This document shows, piece after piece, positions 9,759-20,569 of a stretch of DNA of 64,000 nt. Within the stretch, counting starts at the first letter, position 1. Every line of letters begins with the position of its first letter. The notes beneath the pieces were generated by a model, which saw nothing but the letters and a program-made list of their open reading frames with translations, made no database searches and had not been told where the DNA came from. The stretch is from Polynucleobacter bastaniensis (lineage in GTDB: Bacteria > Pseudomonadota > Gammaproteobacteria > Burkholderiales > Burkholderiaceae), in contig NZ_JACVOU010000001.1 of the NCBI RefSeq assembly GCF_018882205.1, positions 62,001-126,000 of the forward strand, written 5' to 3'. A program made the position numbers and the translations under genes.

Positions 9759-11351
9759 CTAGTGAAGACCAAGGCCGATTATCAGAATCCCAGCCAAAAA
9801 GCCGCCCGCAAACAGCAAGGTTCCCACCAAAAGGCGATGAGTCCGTCTTTCCTGCATTAAAAGGCATTTTAAGACCTCTAATTCAGCATTTTGCTCTCTT
9901 TTCGGACCGTGCCCTTGCGCCAAACTCTCCGCAATCAGGCGGGGTAAGGTTGGTAGTATTTTTGCCCAAGAGGGCGCTTCACTCTTAAGCCCCTCAACCA
10001 ATCCACGCCAACCCAGTTGCTGACTGATCCATTTTTCCAGGATCGGCTTTGCAGTCTGCCAAAGATCGAGATCGGGGTCTAATTCACGCGCTAGACCTTC
10101 TACATTGAGCAATGTCTTTGATAGCAAGGATAGTTGAGGCTGCACTTCGACCTTAAAACGACGAGATGTTTGGAACAAACGAACTAGAACAATGCCCAAA
10201 GAAATATCTTTTAAAGGTCGATCAAAGTACGGTTCGCAAACAGATCGCACCGCACCCTCTAATTCTTCCACACGGGTATCTGCAGGAACCCAGCCAGATT
10301 CCACATGCAATTGTGCGACACGCCGGTAGTCTCGATTAAAGAAGGCTAAAAAGTTGAGTGCCAAGTAGTTTTTATCGCTTTCACTTAATGCGCCAACAAT
10401 TCCGAAATCCAAAGAAATAAATCGCCCAAAACTATCAGGCTCTAAACTAATCATGATATTTCCAGGATGCATATCTGCATGGAAAAACCCATGTTCGAAT
10501 ACTTGGGTAAAAAATATCTCCACGCCCTCTGCGGCTAATTTTTTAAAATCGACTCCAGCGGCACGTAATTCATCAAAACGACCGATAGATATACCGTTCA
10601 TTTTTTCCATGACAATCACATTGGTGCGACATAGATCCCAATACATTTCTGGAATCATGAGCTTGTCTGAATCAACAAAATATCTTCTTAACTGACTGGC
10701 ATTAGCAGCCTCACGCATGAGGTCGAGCTCATCGTGTAGATGTCTATCAAATTCAGCAACGTTTTCAGTTGGCTTTAAGCGACGCCCATCAGAAGACAAT
10801 TTTTCAACCACTTTTGCCAGGTCATACATTAAAGCAATATCGCTCTCAATCACCGGGAGGATACCTGGACGCAACACCTTGATCGCAACCTCTCGCCCAT
10901 CCCATTCTGGATGTCTCTCAGTAGCACGCAAGATTCCAAAATGTACTTGAGCAACAGAAGCGCTAGCTACCGGAGTTGCATCAAAACTAATAAAGACTTC
11001 TTCAATCGGTAAATCAAGCGCCTTCTCAATTAAGAGTCGTGATTCTGCATTAGAAAATGGCGGCACTTGATCCTGCAACTTTGCCAATTCATTGGCAATA
11101 TCTTCCGACAATAGATCACGTCGAGTAGAAAGCACTTGTCCAAATTTTACGAAGATCGGACCGAGTGCTTCTAGGGTCAAACGAATGCGCTCACCCCTTG
11201 GTAGCGATTGCCCTGGTGATACCCAGCAAAGAATGGTTAAGAAGCCACGAGCAATCCCAGGCTTCAAAATGTCGCGTAGCAGTGGTAATAGACCATAACG
11301 CCATGCTGTAAAGAAAATGAAATAGAGGCGGGCTAAACGACGCACAATCAA
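9759..11351 (-). CDS. ubiB: Ubiquinone biosynthesis kinase-like protein UbiB
   Basis: Member of the ABC1/ADCK/UbiB atypical kinase family, required for aerobic ubiquinone synthesis, probably as an ATPase that releases intermediates from the membrane. The 530 residues include the family KxGQ motif (Lys69-Gln72 in [15 protein letters not shown]), the ATP-binding [10 protein letters not shown], the ExD region [20 protein letters not shown] and the metal-binding LDFGIVG. Two C-terminal hydrophobic helices anchor it ([20 protein letters not shown]). Its start follows the ubiJ stop directly, so the two are co-transcribed, and ubiE lies further up the same strand. Confidence 0.97.
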   Translation of the reverse strand: MIVRRLARLYFIFFTAWRYGLLPLLRDILKPGIARGFLTILCWVSPGQSLPRGERIRLTLEALGPIFVKFGQVLSTRRDLLSEDIANELAKLQDQVPPFSNAESRLLIEKALDLPIEEVFISFDATPVASASVAQVHFGILRATERHPEWDGREVAIKVLRPGILPVIESDIALMYDLAKVVEKLSSDGRRLKPTENVAEFDRHLHDELDLMREAANASQLRRYFVDSDKLMIPEMYWDLCRTNVIVMEKMNGISIGRFDELRAAGVDFKKLAAEGVEIFFTQVFEHGFFHADMHPGNIMISLEPDSFGRFISLDFGIVGALSESDKNYLALNFLAFFNRDYRRVAQLHVESGWVPADTRVEELEGAVRSVCEPYFDRPLKDISLGIVLVRLFQTSRRFKVEVQPQLSLLSKTLLNVEGLARELDPDLDLWQTAKPILEKWISQQLGWRGLVEGLKSEAPSWAKILPTLPRLIAESLAQGHGPKREQNAELEVLKCLLMQERRTHRLLVGTLLFAGGFLAGILIIGLGLH

Positions 11352-11969
11352 TTAACCTTTTCGCTCTAAAAGTTGGATGCGCTTATCTAGACGATCAACC
11401 GCATCACGCATCACACTTAATTCATTTTTATGAATTAAAAAATCTCGTTTATTCAAAAGGACTTTTCTTTCTTCACTGACATACTCAATGACATTTTCCA
11501 GTAGATCAGTCGCTGCAGACTTCCCAGCAGAAATGAATTTCTTACCTTGACGTACAGCAAAGTTTGCAGGCGCATCACCGATGAAACGCGCCAAGTCTTC
11601 CTCATACTCCCACCGAATTTGACCTGCTAAGCGGCCCAATAACTGCGCTAGGTCAGCATCGCCAGTAATCTTCGCTGACTTCATGGCTTGCTCACGTAAG
11701 TTGCCAGAGCCACCAGCTAAAGCACTCAATGCTTCTGGGGAAACTTCTAACTCTAATGAAGGGGTATCCGCATGAGTCAATGCAAGCAGAGAGCCCTCGG
11801 GTGCTATCTCAAAAAAGAGCTGCCCAATTGGCAAGTTGAGCAAAATGACTTTGCCAGCATGACGCGCCAACTCACCCATAGCCCATGGCTCAGCCTTGAG
11901 GATATGATTTATTCCTCGGCAAGCGGCAGACGCTGCAAAATGGTGGGTGGTTGGAGATGCGGTGGTCAT
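11352..11969 (-). CDS. ubiJ: Ubiquinone biosynthesis accessory factor UbiJ (SCP2 domain)
   Basis: Lipid-binding scaffold of the soluble Ubi complex, which presents polyprenylated intermediates to the hydroxylases and methyltransferases. The product has an N-terminal SCP2-like sterol-carrier fold (about residues 25-125) and a C-terminal helix rich in charged heptads (ERKVLLNKRDFLIHKNELSV onward) likely to form a coiled coil, as in UbiJ/UbiK. I start it at ATG 11969, because the upstream part of the open frame runs into the terminator hairpin at 11976-11998. No good ribosome site precedes this ATG. It abuts ubiB. Confidence 0.88.
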   Translation of the reverse strand: MTTASPTTHHFAASAACRGINHILKAEPWAMGELARHAGKVILLNLPIGQLFFEIAPEGSLLALTHADTPSLELEVSPEALSALAGGSGNLREQAMKSAKITGDADLAQLLGRLAGQIRWEYEEDLARFIGDAPANFAVRQGKKFISAGKSAATDLLENVIEYVSEERKVLLNKRDFLIHKNELSVMRDAVDRLDKRIQLLERKG

Positions 11970-11975
11970 CAGTGT

Positions 11976-11998
11976 AAAAAACCCGCACAAGTGCGGGC
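11976..11998 (-). terminator. Intrinsic terminator after the Tim44-domain gene
   Basis: Perfect 7-bp GC-rich stem (CCCGCAC 11982-11988, GTGCGGG 11991-11997) followed on the minus strand by six T. It lies only 7 bases before the chosen ubiJ start, so it separates ubiE and the Tim44 gene from ubiJ-ubiB or acts as a partial attenuator. Confidence 0.82.
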
Positions 11999-12021
11999 TT
12001 TCAGTGGAAAGTACTACAAGC

Positions 12022-12933
12022 TTAAACTAACTGGGAGATACCCGCTAGTACCCAGCCTCCAGGGCCGCTTACCGGCTTGCTGAGATTCCATACTTCAGAG
12101 AAGTTATTCGCCTGCGCGCCTACTTGTTCACGAATCATGCCAGTGAACTGCACGCTACAGTAATACGTATTGTCAGCTGTTTCAATTCCGAGCAACTGCG
12201 CATTGAGTGTCACTACATCGGTTTGATTAGCGCTGTCAGCACGTCCGGCCAAGTCTTGCTCAATCGTGGCGAACATGTCTCGGGTGGTGTACTCACGTAA
12301 TGCGGCTAAATCGCCCTGATCCCACGCCTTTTGTAAGCCTGAGAAAAACTGTTTAGCGTTATCCAAAAATGCGTATTCATCAAACCCTGGCGGAAGCGTT
12401 GATTGAAATGGTGCGGGCTCGGCGGCAACACCACCGAGTGCACTAGCAGCCGGCGTAAACGCAGGCTCTTGTCTTGGCGCCTGATCTAGATTGCTACGCT
12501 GCATACCTTGCGGAGTCATTTGAGGACTTTTATTAGTACCGGATAAAGCAGGCATCATTTTTCTCATGATGAACATGATGGCAAAGCCAGCGAGAGCTGC
12601 AATCAGCAATCCAGTGATTAATGAAGATGCGCCCTCACCTAAACCAAAATGGGATAAGAGGAAACCAATACCAAGACCTGCGGCTAAGCCACCCAAAATG
12701 CCGCCCATACCACCGAAGCGACTTGGTGCTGGTGCTTGAGGAGCCGCAGCTGGTGCTGCTGGTTGCGCTTGTTGAGTTGGCTTTTGAGCGGGAGTAGCTT
12801 GTTTTTGCATTGGCGCACTTGGTGCCTTGCCGACACTTTTACCACCACCTAAACGGGCAGCATTGGCGTAACCAACGGTAGCAAATATTAAGCTAAGACT
12901 CAACACAACTGCTTTAAAAAAATGCTTATTCAT
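12022..12933 (-). CDS. Tim44-like domain protein, membrane-anchored
   Basis: Exported or membrane protein with a C-terminal Tim44-like domain; its bacterial role is unknown. Residues 1-25 look like a signal peptide (LSLSLIFATVGYANA). A low-complexity Pro/Ala/Gln linker (about 38-72) is followed by a glycine-rich hydrophobic stretch (MGGILGGLAAGLGIGFLL) and a clear helix (SLITGLLIAALAGFAIMFIM). The Tim44 domain spans about 180-300 (DNAKQFFSGLQKAWDQGDL, ending GGWVLAGISQLV), a cone-shaped fold that in mitochondria binds membranes and lipid. It sits between ubiE and ubiJ in Burkholderiaceae, so a link with quinone traffic is possible but unproven. Confidence 0.85.
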   Translation of the reverse strand: MNKHFFKAVVLSLSLIFATVGYANAARLGGGKSVGKAPSAPMQKQATPAQKPTQQAQPAAPAAAPQAPAPSRFGGMGGILGGLAAGLGIGFLLSHFGLGEGASSLITGLLIAALAGFAIMFIMRKMMPALSGTNKSPQMTPQGMQRSNLDQAPRQEPAFTPAASALGGVAAEPAPFQSTLPPGFDEYAFLDNAKQFFSGLQKAWDQGDLAALREYTTRDMFATIEQDLAGRADSANQTDVVTLNAQLLGIETADNTYYCSVQFTGMIREQVGAQANNFSEVWNLSKPVSGPGGWVLAGISQLV

Positions 12934-12990
12934 ATTTTTGATCCCCTATAGAGCTACTTTAATTCTTGGCCAGCAAAAACTACAAAATCA

Positions 12991-13734
12991 CTAGTATTTA
13001 ATACCAATATGCAGCGCAACGATACCCCCAGTCATTCTGTGGGTATCTACCTCGTCAAAACCTACCCCCAGCATGATGTCTTTAAGGGTCTCAGCATCTG
13101 GATGCATCCGAATAGATTCAGCCAGGTAGCGGTAGCTCTCGGAATCTTGGGCAATCTTTTCGCCTAACCAAGGCAAGACCTTGAATGAGTAGGTGTCATA
13201 AATCGGACCTAAAAAGGCATCCGGCTTTGAGAACTCGAGCACCAACACTCGACCCCCAGGCTTAATTACTCTGAGCATCTCTGCCAAAGCAATGTCTTTG
13301 TGAGTCATGTTTCGCAGGCCAAATGCCACTGTCACCACATCAAAGTGATTTGCGGGGAAAGGAATTTTCTCCGCATCGAACTGCACGCAGGGTAAAGCCA
13401 TGCCCTGATCGAGAAGGCGATCACGGCCAACTCCCAACATGGAGGCATTAATGTCACTTAGCCATACTTGAGCTTCAGGGTTATGACCCCAGCCTGCTGC
13501 ACGTGCAAAGGCAGCAGCTAGGTCGCCCGTACCACCAGCAATATCCAATACTTTTTGACCAGGGCGCACTTGAGCACGTGCAATCGTGACTTTTTTCCAC
13601 AAGCGATGTAGCCCGAATGACATCAAGTCATTCATGACGTCATATTTACTTGCTACAGAATGAAATACCTCGGCAACCTTACCCGCTTTTTCAGCTTCAT
13701 CAACGCTTTGGTATCCAAAATGGGTCTTGCTCAT
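12991..13734 (-). CDS. ubiE: Ubiquinone/menaquinone C-methyltransferase
   Basis: SAM-dependent C-methylation of the demethoxy-quinol in ubiquinone synthesis. The 247 residues show the UbiE opening [20 protein letters not shown], the SAM-binding [14 protein letters not shown], the [15 protein letters not shown] segment and the C-terminal [12 protein letters not shown]. The length is normal. On the minus strand it follows the DUF971 gene by 28 bases and precedes the Tim44 gene by 57. Confidence 0.97.
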   Translation of the reverse strand: MSKTHFGYQSVDEAEKAGKVAEVFHSVASKYDVMNDLMSFGLHRLWKKVTIARAQVRPGQKVLDIAGGTGDLAAAFARAAGWGHNPEAQVWLSDINASMLGVGRDRLLDQGMALPCVQFDAEKIPFPANHFDVVTVAFGLRNMTHKDIALAEMLRVIKPGGRVLVLEFSKPDAFLGPIYDTYSFKVLPWLGEKIAQDSESYRYLAESIRMHPDAETLKDIMLGVGFDEVDTHRMTGGIVALHIGIKY

Positions 13735-13762
13735 ATTCTTCTTTACTTAACTAAAACGACGG

Positions 13763-14152
13763 TTAATGGCTGCCACAAGATTTACCACCGGCAACACCCA
13801 TTGGAGAGTCACGATCTAGACCAGCAGCAGCGAGTTTATCCAAGTGCTCTTTCCACAATGCCTCTTGGTTCTCGCATAAAAATTGCAGGTAGTCCCAAGA
13901 ATACAAACCAGAATCATGTCCATCGGAAAATGAAGGCTTAAGAGCGTAGTGGCCCACTGGCTCAATATTCGCTATCAGCACTTCACGCTTACCAGTTTGC
14001 AAAGTCTCCTGTCCAGGACCGTGACCTTGGACCTCGGCCGAAGGAGATACCACTCTTAAAAATTCAAAAGGTAGGCGAAAGGTATTGCCATTCTCATAAG
14101 AGAGCTCTAGCACTTTTGACTGCTGATGTACTACAACATTAGTTGGAATCAT
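13763..14152 (-). CDS. DUF971 family protein (GBBH-like N-terminal domain)
   Basis: Small conserved protein (129 residues) with a domain otherwise found at the N-terminus of gamma-butyrobetaine hydroxylases (DUF971). Visible family segments: VLELSYENGNTFRLPFEFLR, GHYALKPSFSDGHDSGLYSW and DYLQFLCENQEALW. The C-terminus has GGKSCGSH. The biochemical role is not established; links with Fe-S proteins such as ApbC/Mrp come from domain fusions elsewhere. Its ATG overlaps the stop of the large FAD/Fe-S oxidoreductase by one base and ubiE follows, so it is probably translationally coupled to an iron-sulfur flavoprotein. Confidence 0.88.
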   Translation of the reverse strand: MIPTNVVVHQQSKVLELSYENGNTFRLPFEFLRVVSPSAEVQGHGPGQETLQTGKREVLIANIEPVGHYALKPSFSDGHDSGLYSWDYLQFLCENQEALWKEHLDKLAAAGLDRDSPMGVAGGKSCGSH

Positions 14153-17100
14153 TAAACCAATACCCTCTCAATACCACCTTGATTTGCCTTAGCAACGTAA
14201 TCTTGCATCCAATCAGGACCTAATAATTTTTGCGCCATTTCAACCACAATGTAATCGGCAGTAGTATCGCTATCGGCATCAAAGCGAGTGAGGCCTTGTA
14301 AGCAAGATGGGCAACTAGTGAGCACTTTGACATCACCAGTGAAATCATCTTTGCGCAATTCATCGGCAGCCTTTTCCATCTCGATCTGCTTACGGAAACG
14401 CACCTGAGTTGAAATATCGGGACGTGTCACCGCAAGAGTTCCAGACTCACCACAGCAGCGGTCATTCTTCTGAATTGCTTTGCCATCTTCTGACTGAATC
14501 AGCTCATTCACCGTCTTAAGAGGGTCTTGCAACTTCATTGGTGAGTGGCATGGATCGTGATACATATACTTCACACCGGTCACATTCGTAAGCTTGACAC
14601 CCTTCTCCAGCAAGTACTCATGAATATCAATGATGCGGCAACCCGGGAAGATCTGTTCGAACTGATAGCCCGCCAACTGGTCATAACAAGTGCCACATGA
14701 AACTACCACGGTCTTGATATCCAAGTAATTGAGAGTATTGGCTACGCGATGAAAGAGAACACGGTTATCCGTAATCATCTTTTCTGCTTTATCGAAGTCG
14801 CCATTGCCACGCTGTGGATAGCCGCAGCAGAGATAGCCTGGAGGCAGTACTGTTTGTACGCCCACATTCCACAGCATCGCTTGCGTAGCTAAACCGACCT
14901 GCGAGAACAAGCGCTCAGAACCACAACCTGGGAAATAGAACACTGCCTCAGTATCCGCGGAGGTTGTTTTTGGATCTCGAATAATCGGAACGTAATTCGC
15001 ATCCTCAATATCTAAGAGTGCACGAGCAGTTTTCTTCGGCAGATTACCAGGCATCTTCTTATTTACAAAGAAGATGACCTGCTCTTGAATATTGGGCTTG
15101 GTTACCGTGGCGGGTGGGTGCGCAGTTTGTTTGCGAGCGAACTTACGAAACACATCATTACCCAAACGCTGGAGCTTATAACCCCAACCAATCATGGTCT
15201 TACGAAGCAAGTTGATAGTGTCAGGATCAGTAGCATTTAAGAACATCATCGATGCCGCTGTTCCGGGGTTAAAGCGTTGCTGCCCCATCTTGCGCAACAA
15301 GTTACGCATGTTCATCGAAACCTCACCAAAATCAATATTGACAGGGCAAGGTGTTAAACACTTATGGCATACAGTGCAATGTGCTGCAACGTCATCAAAC
15401 ATTTCCCAATGACGAATCGATACGCCACGACGCGTTTGCTCTTCGTACAGGAAGGCTTCGATTAAAGAGGAGGTTGCCAAAATTTTGTCACGTGGGCTAT
15501 ACAACAAATTAGCGCGCGGTACATGTGTAGAGCAGACTGGCTTACACTTACCGCAACGTAAGCAATCTTTCACGCTATCAGCAATTGCACCAATATCGCT
15601 TTGCTGCATGATGATGGACTCATGCCCCATCAAACCAAAGCTCGGGGTGTAAGCAATGCTGAGATCGGCATGTGGCATCAACTTGCCCTTATTGAAGCGA
15701 CCCTCAGGATCAACACGCTTTTTGTAGGCGCGGAAGTCTTTCAGCTCAGCCTCAGTAAGGTACTCCAGCTTAGTAATGCCGATACCATGCTCACCAGAAA
15801 TCACACCATCTAATGAGCGAGCCAATTTCATAATCCGATCGACAGCGCGATGAGCATCTTGCAGCATCTCGTAGTCATCCGAATTCACCGGAATATTGGT
15901 ATGCACATTACCGTCACCCGCATGCATGTGGAGCGCTATGAATACCCGCTTACGTAAAATATTTTTATGAATGGCTTCCAGTTCATTGAGGATGGGCTCA
16001 AATGCTAGGCCACCAAAAATGATTCTGAGTTCAGCGCGCACTTCTGTTTTCCATGAGGCGCGCAAACTATAATTCTGTAGATCCGGAAAATACGTATCCA
16101 TCTGCATCAGCCAATCTGACCAACGCGCCCGTACCTTATCAATTAGTTCAAGAGCTTGCTGTACGCGATCACCCAAAATTTCAGCGCTGGGGATTTCATA
16201 ATCCTCATCGTTTTTGCCGAGTGGCAGGGCGCTCTTTTTTAGGAAAGCTTTGAGGCCATCTAAAACTTGTAACTTATTTTTGAGTGAGAGTTCAATGTTG
16301 ATGCGCTCGATACCATTGGTGTACTCACCCATGCGCGGCAGTGGAATTACGACATCTTCATTAATCTTAAAAGCATTGGTATGACGAGCAATCGCTGCTG
16401 TACGCGCACGATCTAACCAAAACTTTTTACGCGACTCAGCGCTAACCGCCACAAAACCTTCGCCCACACGATTGTTGGCCATGCGCACAACTTCGCTAGT
16501 CGCAGCTGCTACCGCCTCTTCATCGTCACCAGCAATATCACCAATCAATACCATCTTAGGCATTGCATTGCGCTTGGATTTAGTGGAATAACCAACTGCT
16601 TTTAAATACCGATCATCCAAGTGCTCTAGACCAGCCAAGATTGGTCCACCGTTCTTGCTCAAGCCATCGAGATACGCTTTGATTTCTACAATACTGGGAA
16701 TAGCTTCTTGCGCTTGACCGAAAAACTCCAAGCAAACAGTTCGCATGAATTTAGGCATACGATGCAAAATCCAAGTAGCGCTCGTAATTAATCCATCGCA
16801 ACCTTCTTTTTGAACGCCGGGCAGGCCTGATAAAAACTTATCAGTCACATCCTTGCCTAGACCCTCTTTACGAAAGCGCTTACCTTCTACTTCTAAGGTT
16901 TCTGTTTTGAGAATGTGTTCGCCCGGCTCACTCTCACCATCAGACCAAGTCAGTGCAAAACGTACTTTTTCTGCTACGTGAATTTTTCCTAAGTTGTGAT
17001 CAAGGCGCTCAACCTCAAGCCAATTACCTTCTGGATCCACCATGCGCCAGCTGGCCAGATTATCTAATGCAGTACCCCATAAGACCGCCTTCTTGCCGCC

Positions 17101-17991
17101 GGCGTTCATGGCAATGTTGCCACCAATACAACTCGCATCCGCTGAAGTAGGATCGACTGCAAAAACTAGACCAGCTCGCTCCGCAGCTTCCGCCACTCTA
17201 CGTGTCACTACACCAGCGCCAGTAAAGATGGTTGAAACTTCATGGTCCACGCCCGGCAAACGCTTGGCCTTGACGCTATCAATCTGCTCAAGCTTTTCAG
17301 TATTAATCACTGCCGACATAGCGTAGAGAGGAATAGCGCCACCGGTATAGCCGGTACCACCTCCACGCGGAATAATAGTTAAACCCAAAGCAATACAAGC
17401 CTTTACTAGGCCAGGGATTTCAGATTCGTAGTCAGGCTTCAGAACTACAAGCGGAAACTCAACGCGCCAATCCGTTGCATCGGTCACATGCGCTGCACGT
17501 GAGACACCATCAAAACAAATATTATCTGCGGCCGTAATACGGCTTAGCTCTTTACGAGCACGCTTACGAATCTCAGTCACTTCTTTAAAGCCTTGCTCAA
17601 AATTCTCAACCGCACGATGTGCAGCATTCAATAAAACTTGAACTTGCTCAACCGATTCACCGCTAGATCTTTTCTTTACTTCACCAAGGCGATGCCATAA
17701 AGCGTCAATTAATAACTGGCGGCGACTAGCACTATCTAATAGGTCGTCTTGTAGGAAAGGATTACGCTGAACTACCCAGACATCACCCAACACCTCGAAC
17801 AACATACGAGCTGAGCGGCCAGTACGGCGAATCCCACGCAAATCATTCAGAACACGCCATGACTCCTCGCCCAGCAAGCGGATAACGATTTCACGATCGG
17901 AAAAGGAAGTGTAGTTATAGGGGATTTCGCGGAGGCGGGGTGAACCCGCTTCAGCATCCAACAACTGATTTAAAGCTAATGGGGCGTTCAT
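14152..17991 (-). CDS. Giant FAD-linked oxidase / 4Fe-4S / CCG-domain oxidoreductase (DUF3683)
   Basis: Membrane-associated lactate- or glycolate-type dehydrogenase of unknown substrate, about 1280 residues. Order: DUF3683 (about 1-150), FAD-binding PCMH domain (about 185-330, with [17 protein letters not shown] and [17 protein letters not shown]), FAD-oxidase C-terminal domain (to about 790, with [15 protein letters not shown] and [14 protein letters not shown]), two 4Fe-4S clusters ([23 protein letters not shown]) and two CCG domains (GCGSERLF with [15 protein letters not shown] with RCCGESG). It thus joins GlcD-like and GlcF/GlpC-like parts in one chain. I start at ATG 17991, matching the conserved N-terminus; the frame extends 32 codons upstream. 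Confidence 0.87.
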   Translation of the reverse strand: MNAPLALNQLLDAEAGSPRLREIPYNYTSFSDREIVIRLLGEESWRVLNDLRGIRRTGRSARMLFEVLGDVWVVQRNPFLQDDLLDSASRRQLLIDALWHRLGEVKKRSSGESVEQVQVLLNAAHRAVENFEQGFKEVTEIRKRARKELSRITAADNICFDGVSRAAHVTDATDWRVEFPLVVLKPDYESEIPGLVKACIALGLTIIPRGGGTGYTGGAIPLYAMSAVINTEKLEQIDSVKAKRLPGVDHEVSTIFTGAGVVTRRVAEAAERAGLVFAVDPTSADASCIGGNIAMNAGGKKAVLWGTALDNLASWRMVDPEGNWLEVERLDHNLGKIHVAEKVRFALTWSDGESEPGEHILKTETLEVEGKRFRKEGLGKDVTDKFLSGLPGVQKEGCDGLITSATWILHRMPKFMRTVCLEFFGQAQEAIPSIVEIKAYLDGLSKNGGPILAGLEHLDDRYLKAVGYSTKSKRNAMPKMVLIGDIAGDDEEAVAAATSEVVRMANNRVGEGFVAVSAESRKKFWLDRARTAAIARHTNAFKINEDVVIPLPRMGEYTNGIERINIELSLKNKLQVLDGLKAFLKKSALPLGKNDEDYEIPSAEILGDRVQQALELIDKVRARWSDWLMQMDTYFPDLQNYSLRASWKTEVRAELRIIFGGLAFEPILNELEAIHKNILRKRVFIALHMHAGDGNVHTNIPVNSDDYEMLQDAHRAVDRIMKLARSLDGVISGEHGIGITKLEYLTEAELKDFRAYKKRVDPEGRFNKGKLMPHADLSIAYTPSFGLMGHESIIMQQSDIGAIADSVKDCLRCGKCKPVCSTHVPRANLLYSPRDKILATSSLIEAFLYEEQTRRGVSIRHWEMFDDVAAHCTVCHKCLTPCPVNIDFGEVSMNMRNLLRKMGQQRFNPGTAASMMFLNATDPDTINLLRKTMIGWGYKLQRLGNDVFRKFARKQTAHPPATVTKPNIQEQVIFFVNKKMPGNLPKKTARALLDIEDANYVPIIRDPKTTSADTEAVFYFPGCGSERLFSQVGLATQAMLWNVGVQTVLPPGYLCCGYPQRGNGDFDKAEKMITDNRVLFHRVANTLNYLDIKTVVVSCGTCYDQLAGYQFEQIFPGCRIIDIHEYLLEKGVKLTNVTGVKYMYHDPCHSPMKLQDPLKTVNELIQSEDGKAIQKNDRCCGESGTLAVTRPDISTQVRFRKQIEMEKAADELRKDDFTGDVKVLTSCPSCLQGLTRFDADSDTTADYIVVEMAQKLLGPDWMQDYVAKANQGGIERVLV

Positions 17992-18126
17992 AGCGTCATA
18001 TTTGGTAAATATGCATTTTAATTGAGGGATGCTGATATTGGCAGGAAACCAATAAAGATGTTGGCTTGGGTTGATAAACCCCTGCAAATTTAAGGGCTTA
18101 GAGCCCGTTCATGGTACGCTCATCGC

Positions 18127-19647
18127 ATGGCAATGAACTATTTAAAGAAAATTTTATCGGCCCGAGTCTACGATGTAGCCAGGGAAACAGAGCTCCAAGT
18201 AGCCCCCGAACTCACAAAGCGCTTAGGCAATCAAGTATTGCTCAAAAGAGAGGATAACCAGCCGGTTTTCTCATTCAAATTACGTGGTGCCTATAACAAA
18301 ATGGCCCACTTACCCTCAGAAGCCTTAAAAAGGGGGGTAATTGCCGCTTCAGCAGGTAATCATGCCCAGGGCGTCGCTCTAGCCGCAGCCAAAATGAAGT
18401 GCAAAGCAGTCATCGTGATGCCACTTACCACCCCCAGCCTCAAAATCGATGCCGTCAAAGCACGCGGCGGCTCTTGGGTAGAGGTGATTTTGCATGGTGA
18501 ATCCTATAGCGATGCTTTTAATCACGCCGAGCTTTTAGAGAAAAAAAGAGGGCTTACCTTTGTTCACCCTTTTGATGACCCTGATGTGATTGCAGGACAA
18601 GGCACGATTGCCCTAGAGATCTTTCAGCAGCACCAAGAGCCGATTGATGCCATTTTTGTGGCCATTGGTGGTGGCGGTTTAATCGCCGGCATTGGGGAAT
18701 ATGTCAAAGCAGTCAGCCCCAAAACTAAAGTGATCGGCGTTCAGTCGGTTGACTCGGATGCAATGAGAAGATCACTTGAAGCCAATAAGCGCATCGAGAT
18801 GAAAGATGTAGGTCTTTTCTCGGACGGAACAGCAGTGAAGTTGGTTGGCAAAGAAACTTTCCGTATTTGCAAACGCGTGGTGGATGACATCATAACTGTA
18901 AATACCGATGAAATCTGTGCTGCGATCAATGATGTTTTCACGGACACCCGGAGCATTCTGGAGCCCGCTGGCGCACTAGCTATTGCTGGTATGAAAAAGT
19001 ATGTAGATAAGCATCGCCTGAAAAAGAAAACATTGGTAGCGATTGCTTGTGGTGCCAATATGAATTTCAGTCGCCTGCGCTTTGTCGCAGAACGTGCCGA
19101 CGTGGGTGAATTCCGCGAAGCCGTTTTTGCTGTAACGATTCCAGAGGAGCGTGGCTCCTTCAGACGCTTCTGTGAATTACTCGGCAATCGCAATGTCACT
19201 GAATTTAACTATCGTATTGCTGACCAAAGTGAAGCCCATATCTTTGTAGGTATTGGAACGCAAAAAGCAAGTGACAGCAATACGATTGCAAAGCATTTCC
19301 GTAAAGCCAAGTTTGCAACGATTGATCTGACTCATGATGAGCTAGCAAAGTCTCACTTACGCCATATGGTGGGCGGCCGCTCAGCCCTTGCCCAAGATGA
19401 GTTACTGTACCGCTTTGAATTTCCGGAGCGCCCAGGCGCACTGATGAAGTTCCTCACCAGCATGGCACCGAACTGGAATATCAGCCTGTTTCATTATCGT
19501 AATCATGGTGCAGACTATGGCCGCATTCTCGTTGGCTTACAAGTGCCAAAAAATGAACAGAAGAAGTTCCAAAACTTCTTAGCGTCACTTGGCTATCCAC
19601 ATTGGAATGAAACCGATAATCCGGCTTATCGCCTATTTCTCAAATAA
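18127..19647 (+). CDS. ilvA: Threonine ammonia-lyase, biosynthetic
   Basis: First committed step to isoleucine: PLP-dependent deamination of threonine to 2-oxobutanoate. The 506 residues match the long, feedback-regulated IlvA. PLP lysine is in FSFKLRGAYNKM (Lys51); the phosphate-binding glycines are in GGGGLIAG; SAGNHAQGVALAA is the family block after it. Two C-terminal ACT-like regulatory domains follow (ERGSFRRFCELLG and ERPGALMKFLTSM), which bind isoleucine and valine. Divergent from the giant oxidoreductase across about 135 bases. ATG 18133, two codons in, is an equally good start. Confidence 0.97.
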   Translation: MAMNYLKKILSARVYDVARETELQVAPELTKRLGNQVLLKREDNQPVFSFKLRGAYNKMAHLPSEALKRGVIAASAGNHAQGVALAAAKMKCKAVIVMPLTTPSLKIDAVKARGGSWVEVILHGESYSDAFNHAELLEKKRGLTFVHPFDDPDVIAGQGTIALEIFQQHQEPIDAIFVAIGGGGLIAGIGEYVKAVSPKTKVIGVQSVDSDAMRRSLEANKRIEMKDVGLFSDGTAVKLVGKETFRICKRVVDDIITVNTDEICAAINDVFTDTRSILEPAGALAIAGMKKYVDKHRLKKKTLVAIACGANMNFSRLRFVAERADVGEFREAVFAVTIPEERGSFRRFCELLGNRNVTEFNYRIADQSEAHIFVGIGTQKASDSNTIAKHFRKAKFATIDLTHDELAKSHLRHMVGGRSALAQDELLYRFEFPERPGALMKFLTSMAPNWNISLFHYRNHGADYGRILVGLQVPKNEQKKFQNFLASLGYPHWNETDNPAYRLFLK

Positions 19648-19660
19648 GAGTTAATCCTTA

Positions 19661-20569
19661 ATGTCATACACACTTACCGGAAAACTCGTTGTGGCGATTT
19701 CATCGCGCGCACTATTTGATTTCGAGGAAGAGAATCGTATCTTCGAATCTACTGATGACAGCGCCTACATGAAGCTGCAATTAGAGCGCCTCTCTAAGGC
19801 TGCTCAAACAGGTGTTGCTTTTCCATTGGTAAAGAAGTTATTAGCCTTCAATGAAGAAGGTGAGCAACGTGTCGAGGTGGTGATCCTCTCTCGCAATGAC
19901 CCAGTGAGTGGCTTACGCGTGTTTCGCTCGGCCGAACACCATGGCCTTCATTTAGAGCGTGGCGTATTCACGAGAGGGCGCCCACCCTATCACTACCTAC
20001 GCTCTTTACATGCCAATCTATTTCTCTCGGCAAATGAAGATGATGTGCGTGCTACGATTGATGCAGGCTTTCCTGCAGCTCGCGTCTACCCAGAATCTAG
20101 TAAGACTGCAGAGTCTCATCCTAATGAAATCCGCATCGCATTTGACGGAGATGCCGTTCTCTTTTCTGATGAAGCCGAACAAGTCTTTCAGAGTGAAGGT
20201 TTAGTAGCCTTTGTCGATCATGAAAGCAAAAAAGCTGCTATCCCTCTGCCGCCTGGCCCGTTCAAGCCTTTGTTAGAAGCACTCCATCGTTTACAACGTA
20301 CCACTAGCGAGAAAGGGATGCGCATCCGTACTGCCTTGGTAACGGCTCGCTCCGCACCTGCGCATGAGCGCGCTATACGCACGCTGATGGCCTGGGGTGT
20401 TGATGTTGATGAAGCCATGTTCCTGGGTGGACTTTCCAAAAGCGAATTCCTACGCGAGTTCGAGCCAGACTTTTTCTTTGATGACCAAACCGGTCACTGC
20501 CAATCTGCTGCCTCAGTAGCACCGACGGGTCACGTGGTATCTGGCGTATCCAACAAGCCTAAAAACTAA
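19661..20569 (+). CDS. 5'-nucleotidase family protein
   Basis: Probable cytosolic nucleoside-monophosphate phosphatase of the NT5C1-like (5'-nucleotidase, DUF5339-type) HAD group; 302 residues. Conserved segments: LVVAISSRALFDFEEENRIF, VILSRNDPVSGLRVFRSAEH, RIAFDGDAVLFSDEAEQVF with the HAD-like DGDAVLF, RTALVTARSAPAHERAIRTL and the acidic FFFDDQTGHC near the end. The true substrate is unknown in bacteria. It is 13 bases after ilvA and overlaps queF by one base (TAATG), so the three form an operon. Confidence 0.85.
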   Translation: MSYTLTGKLVVAISSRALFDFEEENRIFESTDDSAYMKLQLERLSKAAQTGVAFPLVKKLLAFNEEGEQRVEVVILSRNDPVSGLRVFRSAEHHGLHLERGVFTRGRPPYHYLRSLHANLFLSANEDDVRATIDAGFPAARVYPESSKTAESHPNEIRIAFDGDAVLFSDEAEQVFQSEGLVAFVDHESKKAAIPLPPGPFKPLLEALHRLQRTTSEKGMRIRTALVTARSAPAHERAIRTLMAWGVDVDEAMFLGGLSKSEFLREFEPDFFFDDQTGHCQSAASVAPTGHVVSGVSNKPKN

